A DNA stretch of 64,000 nucleotides from assembly GCA_036172665.1 (NCBI GenBank), contig JAYKNF010000016.1, forward strand, positions 248,001 through 312,000, read 5' to 3'. Origin of the DNA: Prosopocoilus inquinatus (Eukaryota; Arthropoda; Insecta; Coleoptera; Lucanidae). Made by a program: the position numbers and the translations under genes. This document shows positions 43,427 through 53,740 of this stretch, one piece after another; position 1 is the first letter of the stretch; every line of letters begins with the position of its first letter. Below the pieces are notes generated by a model. It made no database searches. It saw nothing but the letters and a program-made list of their open reading frames with translations, and had not been told where the DNA came from.

Positions 43427-43936
43427 GTAGCTCGACATTCCCGCTGCAGACCAAAAACGACTTGCCCAATTTATTCGCAATTGCGATGTAAGAATGATGA
43501 ACATATAAAATAGCGACATCTTACTATCGCTTTTTGACCTAACATTGCAGTAGGATAGACAAATTGAAGCGGGATTTGCTCCTAATGAGTCCCCAATGCA
43601 AGGCGGCCATGCTTGCTGTCAAAGCATAATGAAAGATTTTAGAAAAATTTTGCTGAAACAGCTGTCCAGAAGCTGCTCGAGGTTCTCGCTGCAATCAAAA
43701 ACGATTTGCATAAAATTTTTCTAAAATCTTTCATTATGCTTTGACAGCAAGCATGGCCGCCTTGCATGGGGGACTCATTAGGAGCAAATCCCGCTTCAAT
43801 TTGTCTATCCTACTGCAATGTTAGGTCAAAAAGCGATAGTAAGATGTCGCTATTTTATATGTTCATCATTCTTACATCGCAATTGCGAATAAATTGTGCA
43901 AGTCGTTTTTGGTCTGCAGCGGGAATGTCGAGCTAC

Positions 43937-43985
43937 GTTTCTGCTGAAGAAGCCCCAAGCAGGGCTGAAACAGCTGTCCAGAAGC
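43937..43985 (+). ncRNA. Retrozyme hammerhead (inverted unit)
   Basis: GTTTCTG 43937-43943, CTGAAGA 43944-43950, AGCCC CAAGCA GGGCT, GAAA 43967-43970, CAGCTGTC, CAGAAGC ending 43985. Intact. Because the array contains both orientations, either strand transcribed gives at least one ribozyme. Confidence 0.85.
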
Positions 43986-44509
43986 TGCTCGAGGTTCTCG
44001 CTGCAATCAAAAACGATTTGCACAAAATTTTTCTAAAGTAGGAAAAATGGTTTATTGTCTTATATTCGACAAAAATTCTAGTTTTAACAAAAAAAACTGG
44101 AAGACCACCACAAAGCAGCGCTAAAGAAAATTTTAATAAAAATTGCCTTAAAAACATGAAAACAAATACCAAATATCACCGTAAATCATTTTTTCTAACT
44201 TTTTCCTTCAAACATTATTTTCTCTAAAAATTTTTTATGCAATAGATAAATATTTTTATGTGGTCTTTTAAAGAATTAAACGAACTATTAAATAGAGGAA
44301 AAAAATTAACAGGTTGTTATTTAAAAAAAAATCAATTAGGCATTGGATCTCAGAAACAAGAGCAGACAAACAATTGAAACAAGTTGGTAATGTAGGTCCT
44401 ATTGACTCTGAATCACAGCAAATTTCAAATAATTACGTCAAACAGTTATAGGAATATTAAGCCGGTTCCATACATTTGCCTTTCCCTGTATAACTTTCTC
44501 ATTTGATTT

Positions 44510-44731
44510 TTACGAAGTAACTTAAATTAGAAAAGTTTTAGGACCGTCCCACCTCGATTTTATGGTACTTGTGAAAAAACAAATGACAATCAGAATTAAA
44601 AAACTTAACATTCTGTTTTAAAAAATGAAAACAATTGAAAATTTCGAAAACCTGAGTCATTTATTTTTCCGGAGGTACCATAAAACGAGGAGGAGAAGTC
44701 CTAAAACTTTTCTAATTTAAGTTACTTCGTA
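44510..44731. repeat. Palindromic MITE, about 220 bp
   Basis: TTACGAAGTAACTTAAATTAG...TTTTAGGAC...TTTTATGGTAC is mirrored by GTACCATAAAA...GTCCTAAAAC...CTAATTTAAGTTACTTCGTAA. Arms are about 65 bp. A single arm recurs at 59462-59525, next to a MITE. Confidence 0.8.
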
Positions 44732-45131
44732 AAACTGCAAATAAAAAAGTCAGCTACTGTAGCGGCTTTATGTATACTTTATTGCAATTTCGGTTAGCCC
44801 TTGAAGAGACGATAGAAATGATATAACATGTTACTTATACAGTGTGTCCCAGATTGAGTAGGCTACCATAGGTAACTTTCTTATTAGGGAAGATAGAGAT
44901 TTGGTTAAATGGGCAATATCTTGGAGCCTTATGTGCTATTTCCGATGCCGTTGAGAAAAGAAAATGCTATTTAATCGTGTAAAAATTCAATATAGCGTCC
45001 ATTTAAAATTATAAAGTTGCTATCAATATCTTGAAAGTCGCCATCTTGAATTTTATTTTGTCTTGACTTTCGACTGAATTTTATCAAACCTAGTAACTTT
45101 TATATCAAACTTTTTTTCATATTTTTTATAA

Positions 45132-45626
45132 ACAGATAAAATAGCGACATCTTACTATAGCTTTTTGACCTGACATTCCAGTAGGATAGACAAATTGAAG
45201 CGGGATTTGCTCCTAATAAGTCCCCCATGCAATTAGAAAAATTTTTCTAAAAACTTTCAAAGTCAAAGTCTTTGTCAAAGTATAATGAAAGTTTTTAGAA
45301 AAATTTTTCTAAAAATTTTCATTATGCTTTGACAGCAAGCATGGCCGCCTTGCATGGGGGACTTATTAGGAGCAAATCCCGCTTCAATTTGTCTATCCTA
45401 CTGCAATGTCAGGTCAAAAAGCGATAGTAAGATGTCGCTATTTTATCTCTTCATCATTCTTACATCGCAATTGCGAATAAATTGGGCAAGTCGTTTTTGG
45501 TCTGCAGTGGGAATGTCGAGCTACGTCTCTGCTGAAGAAGCCCCAAGCAGGGCTGAAACAGCTGTCCAGAGGCTGCTCGAGGTTTTCACTGCAATCAAAA
45601 ACGATTTGCACAAAATTTTTCTAAAA
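45132..45626. mobile_element. Retrozyme insertion with perfect 13-bp TSD
   Basis: ATATTTTTTATAA at 45119-45131 and 45627-45639 is identical. The insert starts ACAGATAAAATAGCGAC, flips near 45240-45305 through a short AGAAAAATTTTTCTAAA palindrome cluster, and ends GCACAAAATTTTTCTAAAA. One nearly complete monomer in the plus orientation carries an intact hammerhead. Confidence 0.9.
45525..45573 (+). ncRNA. Retrozyme hammerhead (stem I C-G variant)
   Basis: GTCTCTG 45525-45531, CTGAAGA 45532-45538, AGCCC CAAGCA GGGCT, GAAA 45555-45558, CAGCTGTC, CAGAGGC 45567-45573. Relative to the 43-kb copies, stem I position 3 is C instead of U and its partner is G instead of A: a compensatory pair change. 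Confidence 0.85.
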
Positions 45627-46119
45627 ATATTTTTTATAATTACAAAGTTATTAGACATTACAGAAAATAGCGATTTTCAGTTTTTCTGCGATAATATTGG
45701 AACTATTCGGAATTTTCAAATTTTCTCAACGGCATCTGAATTAGCACATAAAACTGCAAAATATTGCCCATTTAACTAAAACTCTATCTTCGCTAATAAG
45801 AACGTTACCCATGGTAGCCTACTAAATCTGGGACACACTGTATTTTTAATACTTACCGTGTTATTTTTAATTTTATGCAAAAAATGGGTCATATTTGATC
45901 GTCTGCCAAATTGTCAATTTTAATGAGACGACAATCGCTGGTATAGACTGATGTGTTTTGCACACTAGTAAATTAGTAAAAAAAAAATTCAATTACACCT
46001 GAGTTTCTAAATAATTATTTTACGTAATGGTTATTTATAGATGTGCAAAGTTCCATTTTAAGTGCACGAAATCCTAAAGCCGCATCCAAACTAATAAAAA
46101 TGTAGCGCTTCCTAGGACA

Positions 46120-46935
46120 CGTCATTAAAATTATTACAATTTTTTTTAATATAAATACTGAACATATAAAACTATTTGGAACTAAAGTATTTGTCCACAC
46201 TCCTAAAGAAAAACGGAAGAAATTCAACCCTAAAAGTAGAAAGGCAGTAATTGTTGGATATAAGGAGAATCTAAAAGGATACAGAATATGGTTTTCAACG
46301 GAGACTATTATAGAAGTAGAGATGTAATTTTTTTTAAATAAATTATTTTAGAAGAAGAAACAAGAAAGACTAGAAGAAGTTACGAAGTTAACAAAGCCTG
46401 AAGATTTTGAAGAAAACGAAACGACCGAAACAAGGTATAATTTGAGAAATAGGTACACGCTAAGACAGCCCGATAGATACGCAAGATTACCCGAAAGTAT
46501 TGCTTTAATAGCAGAAGATTGTGAACCTATTAATTTCCAAGAAGCAGTTACAAGCAAGAATTCTAAAGAGTGGAAGAAAGCCACGAAATAAGAATTGGAA
46601 TCACTACAGAAAATTGATATTTTACACTACCATCAGGTAAGAAGACAATCTCAAACAAATAGGTATTCAAACTTAAAAGAAAGGCAAATGGAGAAATTGA
46701 TAGATTTAAGGCTAGATTAGTGGCAAAAGGTTATACACAAAGATTTGGGATTAATTATAAAGAAACATTTAGTCCAGTTTTTAAATATGATTCAATTCCC
46801 ATGATTCTAGCAGTTGCAACAAAAGAAAAATTAAAATCAATGCGATTTGACTTAAAATCTGCGTTCTTGTACTGTTACCTAAATGAAGAGATTTATATGG
46901 ATAAACTATCTGGTTTCGAAGATAGTTCGACTTAG
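46120..46935 (+). pseudogene. Ty1/copia remnant: integrase end, linker, RT start
   Basis: LFGTKVFVHTPKEKRKKF and AVIVGYKENLKGYRIWF (integrase-RT linker) are followed by RYNLRNRYTLRQPDRYARL, ALIAEDCEPINFQEAVTSKN and, from 46720, AKGYTQRFGINYKETFSPVF and LKSAFLYCYLNEEIYM (RT). Stops at the EWKKATK end and frame changes break it. It stops before YVDD. It is a different copia family from the one at 17-19 kb. Confidence 0.85.
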
Positions 46936-48032
46936 AGCATTTATTTAAATAATATAGATAAATTTCCTGTAAGTGGGTTGAGGTTTTAATTTTTTTTTAA
47001 TTAATTTTAATAATTCAAATGGACCCCATGAAGTTCGGTTTATATCAATGAAAATATTTATAGAAACAAAGGTACTGATGTCCGACAGTTTGAACATTTT
47101 GAACAAAAGAGCCGCAATTTTTGTCTTCAAGGAATATCCAGAGAGGATGTACAACGATGCTCACCATTTATGATACCATTTGACAGTTTCGTAGCCCTTA
47201 CGCTAAATGTTCTTAAGGGCGTGGTTCGCATGTAGGAATATCAATTAAGTTGAGCGTCGTAGTACATACAGATGAACCTAATGCAAGGTAACCGCGTCCT
47301 TGTTGACATTGGGAGTAAAGATTACAAAACTATAAGTCGGTCTCGATTTATTTGATGGCGACTGTACAATATTCTAAAAAAAATTGTCGCTATCTCATTT
47401 TTTATACATATAATAATAACGGTTGCATTCAACTTTTAATCATTTTAATGCTAAATTATCCAAATTAAAAATTTATTCTGACACTTTTTAGGAGAAAGGC
47501 ATATTATAGGCATTTTTGTCTGATATAGGCATTTATCCATATACAGGCAGTTCTTTTACTGTGTGCAAATAAAAAAAACCTCCGTATAAGTACATGAAAT
47601 GCTACTTACTGTGCCTATTTTCCTGTGGTTACCGTATTGTAGCCAAAAGAATTTGGAGGTTACACTTGTTTAGAACCGTTGATATGTGCGAGAGAGAAAT
47701 AATTGCAAGGTCGCAACGCCTTCCTACACACCGACCCGCGCTAAATTGCGCAGTCAAACCCATTTCGTAGCGTTTCGTAATAATAATCACCGATATCGTT
47801 CATAAATTATTTTATTTAAAATATTAATTTACTGAGCAAAGTAATGCATTTTACGATATCAACTACCGACGAATAAGTTTAAAATTTATGCACCAATTAG
47901 GCAAGCGCGTTAAAAATATTCTTCCTTCACCCTTTTACGTAAATAAACTTTTACTGTAATCCCGCTGTTAGCTATGAAAGTATTACGGTTCAAGGAAAAA
48001 AAAAGTAAATTTTTATGTCTGTCTAAAAATAA
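46936..48032. other. No recognisable gene
   Basis: AT-rich. TACAGGCAGTTCTTTTACTG followed by TGTGCAAATA near 47541-47570 recurs inverted near 53863-53895 as an element end. The short frame at 47974-48240 lies mostly within the gypsy C LTR and is not a gene. Confidence 0.4.
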
Positions 48033-48357
48033 TGTGGCAGCATTACGTCAAACTGAAGGCGTCAAGAAGTCGGTTCGCTGTTATGCGTCATCGGCCGTCA
48101 CGCCACCGGGGCCTACATCGAACAGACTAGACTTTTCCAGCGTTGGAGAATTCGAGACGGCAGCAAAGCATATAAAATCGGCCGAAGTTTACTCAGGAGT
48201 CAGTCGAATTCCAACAGCGATCGTCGAAGTTAGATTTTAGTGTGTAAATAAATTGTTACAAATAAATTAGTTTGTAAGCGTTATTAAATTACCGTTAGGT
48301 ATTTACCGAGTGTTTTATTCGATTAAATAAATAAATTTAAACCCTAGAAACGTAACA
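48033..48357 (+). repeat. 5' LTR of gypsy C (325 bp)
   Basis: TGTGGCAGCATTACG to CTAGAAACGTAACA. It matches the solo LTR at 60511-60814 nearly throughout. TATAAAATCGGC (about 48170) is the likely TATA box. GTGGTGTCGGTGTGCC follows in the primer-site position. Confidence 0.85.
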
Positions 48358-48453
48358 GTGGTGTCGGTGTGCCGGTTTGTGCAAATAAATAAACAATTTA
48401 AAGTAAATTAAATGTAATCAGATTATTAAATAAGTACAGTATCGGAAAAAACA

Positions 48454-49752
48454 ATGGCTACGAGAAAAGTGTTATTAAAAGTCTTAAAAGTGGCCGAATT
48501 AAAAACCGAATTGGAAGAACGACAGTTAGAAACCTGTGGTTTGAAAGGCGCACTTCAACAGCGTTTCCGATGCGATTTGTTGACAGCTGGTGAAGATCCA
48601 GAGACGTTCCTTTTCGAAATTTCGTGTGGTTCCGTCGATTTTAATAAAGTCCTGAAAGATGAACTTCGAGAACAATCCAGAAATTTAGAGGAAAAGCTTC
48701 TAGAACAATCTGGAAATTTCAAGGACGAACTTCGAGAGCAATCTGGAAATTTCAAGGACGAACTTCGAGAACAATCCAGAAATTTAGACGAGAAGTTTCA
48801 AGAACAGTCTGGAAATTTAGAGAAGAAGCTTCTAGAACAATCTGGAAGTTTCAAGGACGAACTTCGAGAACAATCCAGAAATTTGGACGAGAAGTTTCAA
48901 GAAAAGTCTGGAAATCTAGAGAAGCTTCGAGAACAATCCAGAAATTGAGAGGAAAGGCTTCTAGAACAACCTGGAAATTTCAAGGACGAACTTCGAGAAC
49001 AATCTAGAAATTTAGAGAATAATCTTCTAGAACAATCTGGAAATTTCGACAAATTACAGAATAAATTGTTGGAACAATCTAGAGACTTAGACGAGAAATT
49101 TCGAGAGCAATCCAGAAATTTCGACGAGAAATTTCTAGAACAAACAAAAGGACTCGAAGATCAACTAGTGGTAAAAATATCGGAAGAAACAAGGAACCTG
49201 CAAGAAAATGTGGAAGAAATAATATTCCAGCAGGATAACAAAATCAAAAATCTGGAACAAATCATGGCGGGGTTGCGACTGTTCGGGGATCAGCCACCAG
49301 TAGAAACACTAGAAAATAATAAATACCAAATTGTGGAAGGATCAACAGAATATTCGCAATTGAAAATAAAACCACCAACGTTCGATGGAAAGTCTTCTTG
49401 GCCCAACTACTTCAATCAGTTCGAAGCAGCAGCAAAAGCAAACAGATGGACGGCCGGCGAAAAAGCCACTTCGTTAATTGTGGCCTTGAGAGGGGACGCT
49501 ATCTATGTGCTACAGACGATTCCGCCAGAGGAACAAGAAGACTTCGACAAGCTGGTAAATAGGATGGAAATGCGTTACGGACAGGCCCAGCTGACCGAAG
49601 TATACCATGCGCAGTTGAGGAATCGCTGTCAGAAATCCGGGGAAAGTCTTCAGGAATTCGAAGCGGACGTAGCGCGTCTGGCCCAGTTGGCATATCCCAC
49701 AGCTCCTGTTGAATTCCTCAAATGTATGTTTGACGGTGCAGACCTCAGATAG
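48454..49752 (+). pseudogene. Gypsy C Gag: SAP domain, 11-residue coiled-coil repeat, capsid domain
   Basis: Residues about 10-40 form a SAP motif (VAELKTELEERQLETCGLKG), known as a DNA-binding fold. Residues about 70-240 are at least a dozen copies of an 11-residue unit around EQSGNFKDELR, a hendecad coiled-coil pattern, encoded by 33-bp DNA repeats. A capsid-like domain follows (PPTFDGKSSWPNYFNQFEAA...WTAGEKATSLIVALRGDA). One in-frame TGA at 48946-48948 (TTA in sister units) and frame changes near 49740 and 49786 break it. Confidence 0.85.
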
Positions 49753-49789
49753 ATGGAATCCGTGACCCAGACAACCAGCAGGCATTGAA

Positions 49790-51360
49790 ATGACCCATCC
49801 GAAGACGTCCAAGAACGTATTGGCTTATGCCTTGGGATTTGAAGCAGCGAGACGAGTTTCAAGAGGGTATGTCAAGGTGCGAGCGGCTATGGACTTCCAA
49901 GAGGAAGAAGAGGAAGAATCCGCTAACTCCAAGGTGGGATCTGCTATAAAGGAGCGACCCAGGGAATATGGCACCGCCGAGGATGTTCGCCGCATTGTGG
50001 AACAGGTCCTCAAGCAGAAGAAGCCGCTGGTGTGGCCAGGAGGAAGGACATGTTCGCAGGCGATGTCCAAAGCCCAGACAGGATCCAAGAAAGCTACAGT
50101 TAAACTAAGCCGGGTCGGTGCAGAGGGGCAAACGTCGATCCGTATTCAAAGGCCCCCAAAGACGAAAGCCAACCAAGTAATATCCCCACGGCAGTTAACC
50201 AGCAGTGTCTTCGTGGATGTTACCATTGATGACATTCTTCACACCATGTTATTGGATACGGGTGCGACGAAGACCATCCTAAGACCCGATGTCATTAAGT
50301 CATCTGGACGCACCGAGCCGACCAAGTGGAGACTGAAAACTGCAACTGGAACATCAGCAACTGTCCACGGTGAAGTAGAGGTTATCATCACTATTGGTTC
50401 AACTCCAATAAAACACCGTGCACTGGTAGCAGACATAGAGGACGAGGCAATTTTGGGCATGGACGTCATGTGTGCCCACGGGTTTCAATTGGACTTAAAG
50501 CGTGGCGTGATGGCGGTCCATAATGAGGAGTTGGTTCTACATCAACGAGGAGACGTGGCCGCTCGAGTAGACCTCTCTGAAGACGTTGTATTACCCAGCA
50601 GGACTGAGGTTATCGTCGACGCAAAACTGAACGGTGTTTTTCAAGATGGGCAAGTCATTATGGTTGAACCTAATGCTGATGATCAGAAGATTGGAAGAGG
50701 AGTCCTCGTTGGGAAAATGTTGTTGACGGCGAAGAATGAAGTACCTGTCCGCCTGATGAACGTCAATGGTTTCTCTGTCAATATCAAGAAAGGAACAATC
50801 TTGGGAAGCTGCACGATGGTGTCCTCCATCTCCCGGCAACTTGAAACAAACGTGCCAGAAGCGAAAGTCCCAAAGAAATTATGGGAAATGGTTATGTCAA
50901 CAGTCCAGGAATTAACTCCAGACCAGAAGACAAAAGCAAAGAATCAGATCGGCCGCTATCAAGATGTATTTGAGGTAGAAAATGGATCCAAGGGAAGAAC
51001 TGATGTCGTGAAACACAAAATAGAGACTGGAGAAGAAAGACCTATCCGTCAAGCTCCAAGGCGATTACCATTGGCGAAGCGTGAGGAAGCGGAACGCATT
51101 ATTTGGGAGATGGAAAAGGATAATGTAATAGAACCATCAAGTAGCCCGTGGGCGTTACCAGTAGTGCTTGTGAAGAAGAAGGATGGGTCCACCAGGTTCT
51201 GTGTAGACTACCGGTTACTCAACAATGTCACCAAGAAGGACAGCTATCCCCTGCCACGGATTGATGATACCCTGTACACCCTAGCCGGCTCAAAGATCTT
51301 CTCAACTTTGGACTTAAAGAGTGAAAGAGAAAAGACAGCTTTTTTCATTGGTATGGGTCT
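49790..51360 (+). pseudogene. Gypsy C Gag end, protease and first half of RT
   Basis: The frame continues Gag (MTHPKTSKNVLAYALGFEAA), then an aspartic protease with LLDTGATKTIL and the ILGMDVM partner, then RT motifs IEPSSSPWALPVVLVKKKDG, FCVDYRLLN and FSTLDLK. After DLKS the usual segment before KTAF is deleted (near 51320). The nucleocapsid region has no obvious zinc knuckle. Confidence 0.9.
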
Positions 51361-52570
51361 GTGGCACTTCACAGTGATTCACAGCCATTCGGATTATGTA
51401 ATGCCCCAGCGACATTCGAGAGGTTAATGGATACGGTTCTAAAAGGTCTGTCCTGGACAACGTGCATGGTGTACCTTGACGACATAATTGTCGTGGGAAA
51501 GACGTTCGACGACCACCTAAGGAACCTGGAAGGAGTGTTCCAGCGGCTTCGCGGAGCTGGCCTAAAGCTTAGCCTCAAGAAGTGTCACCTATTCCAGAAG
51601 GAAGTGAATTACCTGGGGGACATTGTTAATGGAAATGGAATCGCCGTGGACCCTGTGAAGATTCAGGTGGTGAAAGACTGGCCAACTCCCAGAAATAAAC
51701 ACCAAATAAGGAATATCCTTGACCTGTGCACTTACTATCGGCGCTACGTTCCTGGATTTGCAGACATTGTTAAGCCGTTGACAAAACTCACTGAAGAAGG
51801 TCGTCCATTTAAATGGGACCAAACAGTGTCAAATTGGCTTTGAACAACTAAAGCAGTACTTGATTAGTGCTCCTACTCTGAGTTATCCTCTCCCGGAAGG
51901 CAAATTCGTCGTGGACACAGATGCTAGCAACGTTGGGATTGGTGGCGTACTCTCCCAGATAGAAGAGGGGCAAGAAAAGATGATCGGCTACTTCAGTAAA
52001 GTCCTATCAAAGCCAGAACGAAACTATTGCGTCACAAGAAGGGAATTGCTAGCCGTCGTAAAAACGATAGAACATTTCTACAAGTACTTGTACGGTAGAC
52101 GCTTCCTCCTGAGGACCGACCATGCCGCTCTAAAATGGCTTCTCCGTTTCAAGAACCCAGAAGGGCAAGTTGCACGATGGATCGAACGAATTCAGGAGTA
52201 CGATTTTGAAATTCAGCATCGGGCAGGAACTAGCCATCGAAATGCCGATGCTTTGTCGAGAAGACCCTGTGCCGAAGACTGTAAGCACTGTAGTCGTTTG
52301 GACGAGAAAGTAGCCACGACTGCGAGGACAACCATTGTTGACGACAAATGGCAAGACGAAGAACTGCGAAGAGACCAGGAGAACGATCCGGATTTGAAAT
52401 TAGTGCTAGAATGGAAAAGCAGGGACACGGAGCCTACCACGTGCACCGTCCGTAAAATCATACTGGGCGCAGTGGAACTCCACAGTGTTGGATCGTGGTC
52501 TTCTGAGAAGAAAAATAGAGAATCAGGAAGGCATGGAACAGAAGACACAGTTACTAATCCCCACGAATAG
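51361..52570 (+). pseudogene. Gypsy C second half of RT and RNase H
   Basis: FGLCNAPATFERLMDTVL, the catalytic YLDDIIVVG, thumb LDLCTYYRRYVPGFADI, then after a shift near 51840 RNase H with FVVDTDASNVGIGGVL, RRELLAVVKTIEHF and RTDHAALKWLL, ending HRNADALSRRPC. Complete in order; frameshifts near 51390 and 51840. Confidence 0.9.
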
Positions 52571-53165
52571 GGTGCCAGAAGTTCTGAGGGAACTTCACGA
52601 TGGAACTTCGGGAGGGCATCTGGGAGTTAAGAAGACTATGGAGAAGGTGCGCGAAAGATTTTACTGGGTGAACTGCAAGGAAGACGTGAAGGATTGGTGC
52701 AGAAAGTGTGCAGTCTGCGCAGCCAGTAACGGTCCCCACAGGCGGGGCAAGGCCCCCATGAGACAGTACAATGTTGGAAGTCCTTTTGAGAGAGTTGCCA
52801 TCGATGTAGCCGGCCCGTTTCGAAACGAATGGTGGAAACAAGTACATCGTCGTGGTAATGGACTACTTTAGCAAGTGGGTTGAAGCTTACCTAACCAAGA
52901 GGCAGTCACTACTGCGGAAGTCCTTGTCAGGGAATGGATCAGTCGGTATGGTACACCTATGGAACTGCATTCAGACCAAGGAAGGAACTTTGAATCGGCA
53001 TTGTTCGAGAACGTGTGTACTATGCTCGGCGTACGAAAAACTAGAACAATTGCACTCCACCCACAGTCGGACGGAATGGTGGAAAGGTGCAATAAAACCA
53101 TCAACCTACATTTGTCTAAGGTCGTTTCCGATCATCAGAGGGACTGGGACACGTACATTCGGATA
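52485..53165 (+). pseudogene. Gypsy C integrase, broken and 3'-truncated
   Basis: Zinc finger HDGTSGGHLGVKKTMEKV with WCRKCAVCAA, the first catalytic Asp in VAIDVAGPF, second in LHSDQGRNFES, Glu in HPQSDGMVERCNK. Frame changes near 52850 and 52950. Sequence turns noncoding at about 53165, so the C-terminus and the 3' LTR are missing. Confidence 0.9.
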
Positions 53166-53428
53166 AAGGATAATAACAAAAATGACAGTCTTTTTCTATT
53201 AATTATAAAAAATAAACCCAACAAAGTATATATTTTTGAAAACAGAAAAAAAAATCTCTATTTAATGAGGGCTTGCCTACTATGATTTCCATTTAAAAAA
53301 AAACACTACATTATGTTATATCTCGAAAATTTAAGTAAATATTAAAAAATCAACTACACCACTGAATTGTATTCTAAAAAGTGTCCTAATAATGGTCAAG
53401 CAGTTTTTTAATATCTCTAGATATAAAC

Positions 53429-53529
53429 AGATAAAATAGCGACAACTTACAATCGCTTTTTGACCTGACATTGCAGTAGGATAGACAAATTGAAGCGGGA
53501 TTTGCTCCTAATAAGTCCCCCAAAATTTT
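53429..53529. mobile_element. Smallest retrozyme insertion (101 bp) with about 13-bp TSD
   Basis: TCTAGATATAAAC (53416-53428) and TCTAGATGTAAAC (53530-53542) flank it with one difference. It keeps only the end AGATAAAATAGCGAC, the body to AAGTCCCCC, then jumps to AAAATTTT. No hammerhead. Both standard family ends are present although two thirds of a monomer is gone. 53166-53415 to its left has nothing recognisable. Confidence 0.8.
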
Positions 53530-53740
53530 TCTAGATGTAAACGAGATATGACCGAAAAACGAAAAGTCCAAAAATTGCAATTTTTGCCTATAACTTGAAA
53601 ACAAAAGAAGATAGCCTATTTTTGTTTACACTTTTGACTTAATCTCCAAAAAAGAGATCGAGACTTGGCCACTAGTTTTTTTCTATCTCTTATAATAACG
53701 GAGATGCCCATAAGAGACATCGAAATTAATCCACCCTGTT

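Larger units (their letters stand above)
42875..44037. mobile_element. Largest retrozyme insertion: about 3.7 monomers with perfect 12-bp TSD
   Basis: GTAGGAAAAATG is present at 42863-42874 and 44038-44049. It starts AACATATAAAATAGCGAC. Monomers repeat at 313 and 312 bp (42874, 43187, 43499). At about 43650 the array flips and ends GCACAAAATTTTTCTAAA. Copies are nearly identical, so amplification was recent or the array was homogenised. It carries three good hammerheads. The neighbouring foldback copy at about 42430-42470 is a paralogous site without insertion. Confidence 0.9.
42142..44488. mobile_element. Tandem foldback DNA elements with CAGTAGGGCAAAAGTATGGAACCGG ends
   Basis: A partial copy (42142-42572) is followed by a full one (about 42573-44488). 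The terminal motif ATGGAACCGGCTTAATATT occurs at 42157, 42593 and, inverted, at about 44450. Arms of the second copy (about 42573-42870 and 44180-44488) are inverted repeats of roughly 300 bp. No transposase. GGGCAAAAGTATGGAAC is typical of Tc1/mariner-type ends. A retrozyme with a 12-bp TSD sits in the middle. Confidence 0.7.
44840..45840. mobile_element. DNA element with CAGTGTGTCCCAGATT ends and TA duplication
   Basis: Left end CAGTGTGTCCCAGATTGAGT and the inverted right end form repeats of about 130 bp, both continuing through GTAGGCTACCAT and TTAAATGGGCAATAT. TA flanks both sides (44838-44839, 45841-45842). No transposase. Its interior is mostly the retrozyme at 45132-45626 and its TSD. 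Confidence 0.8.

Noticed and set aside
42874..44040. Ordinary centromeric-type satellite
   Set aside because: Copies are dispersed, short, bounded by target duplications and carry ribozymes. That is a mobile element, although longer satellite arrays could exist elsewhere.
12482..45840. The 312-bp repeat as internal part of one DNA-transposon family
   Set aside because: It lies in three unrelated shells and also outside any shell, and it has its own target duplications within two shells and at 53.4 kb. Nesting explains it better than capture.
49499..50839. Several minus-strand frames over gypsy C
   Set aside because: They are antisense shadows of the gag-pol frames, which carry the conserved motifs.
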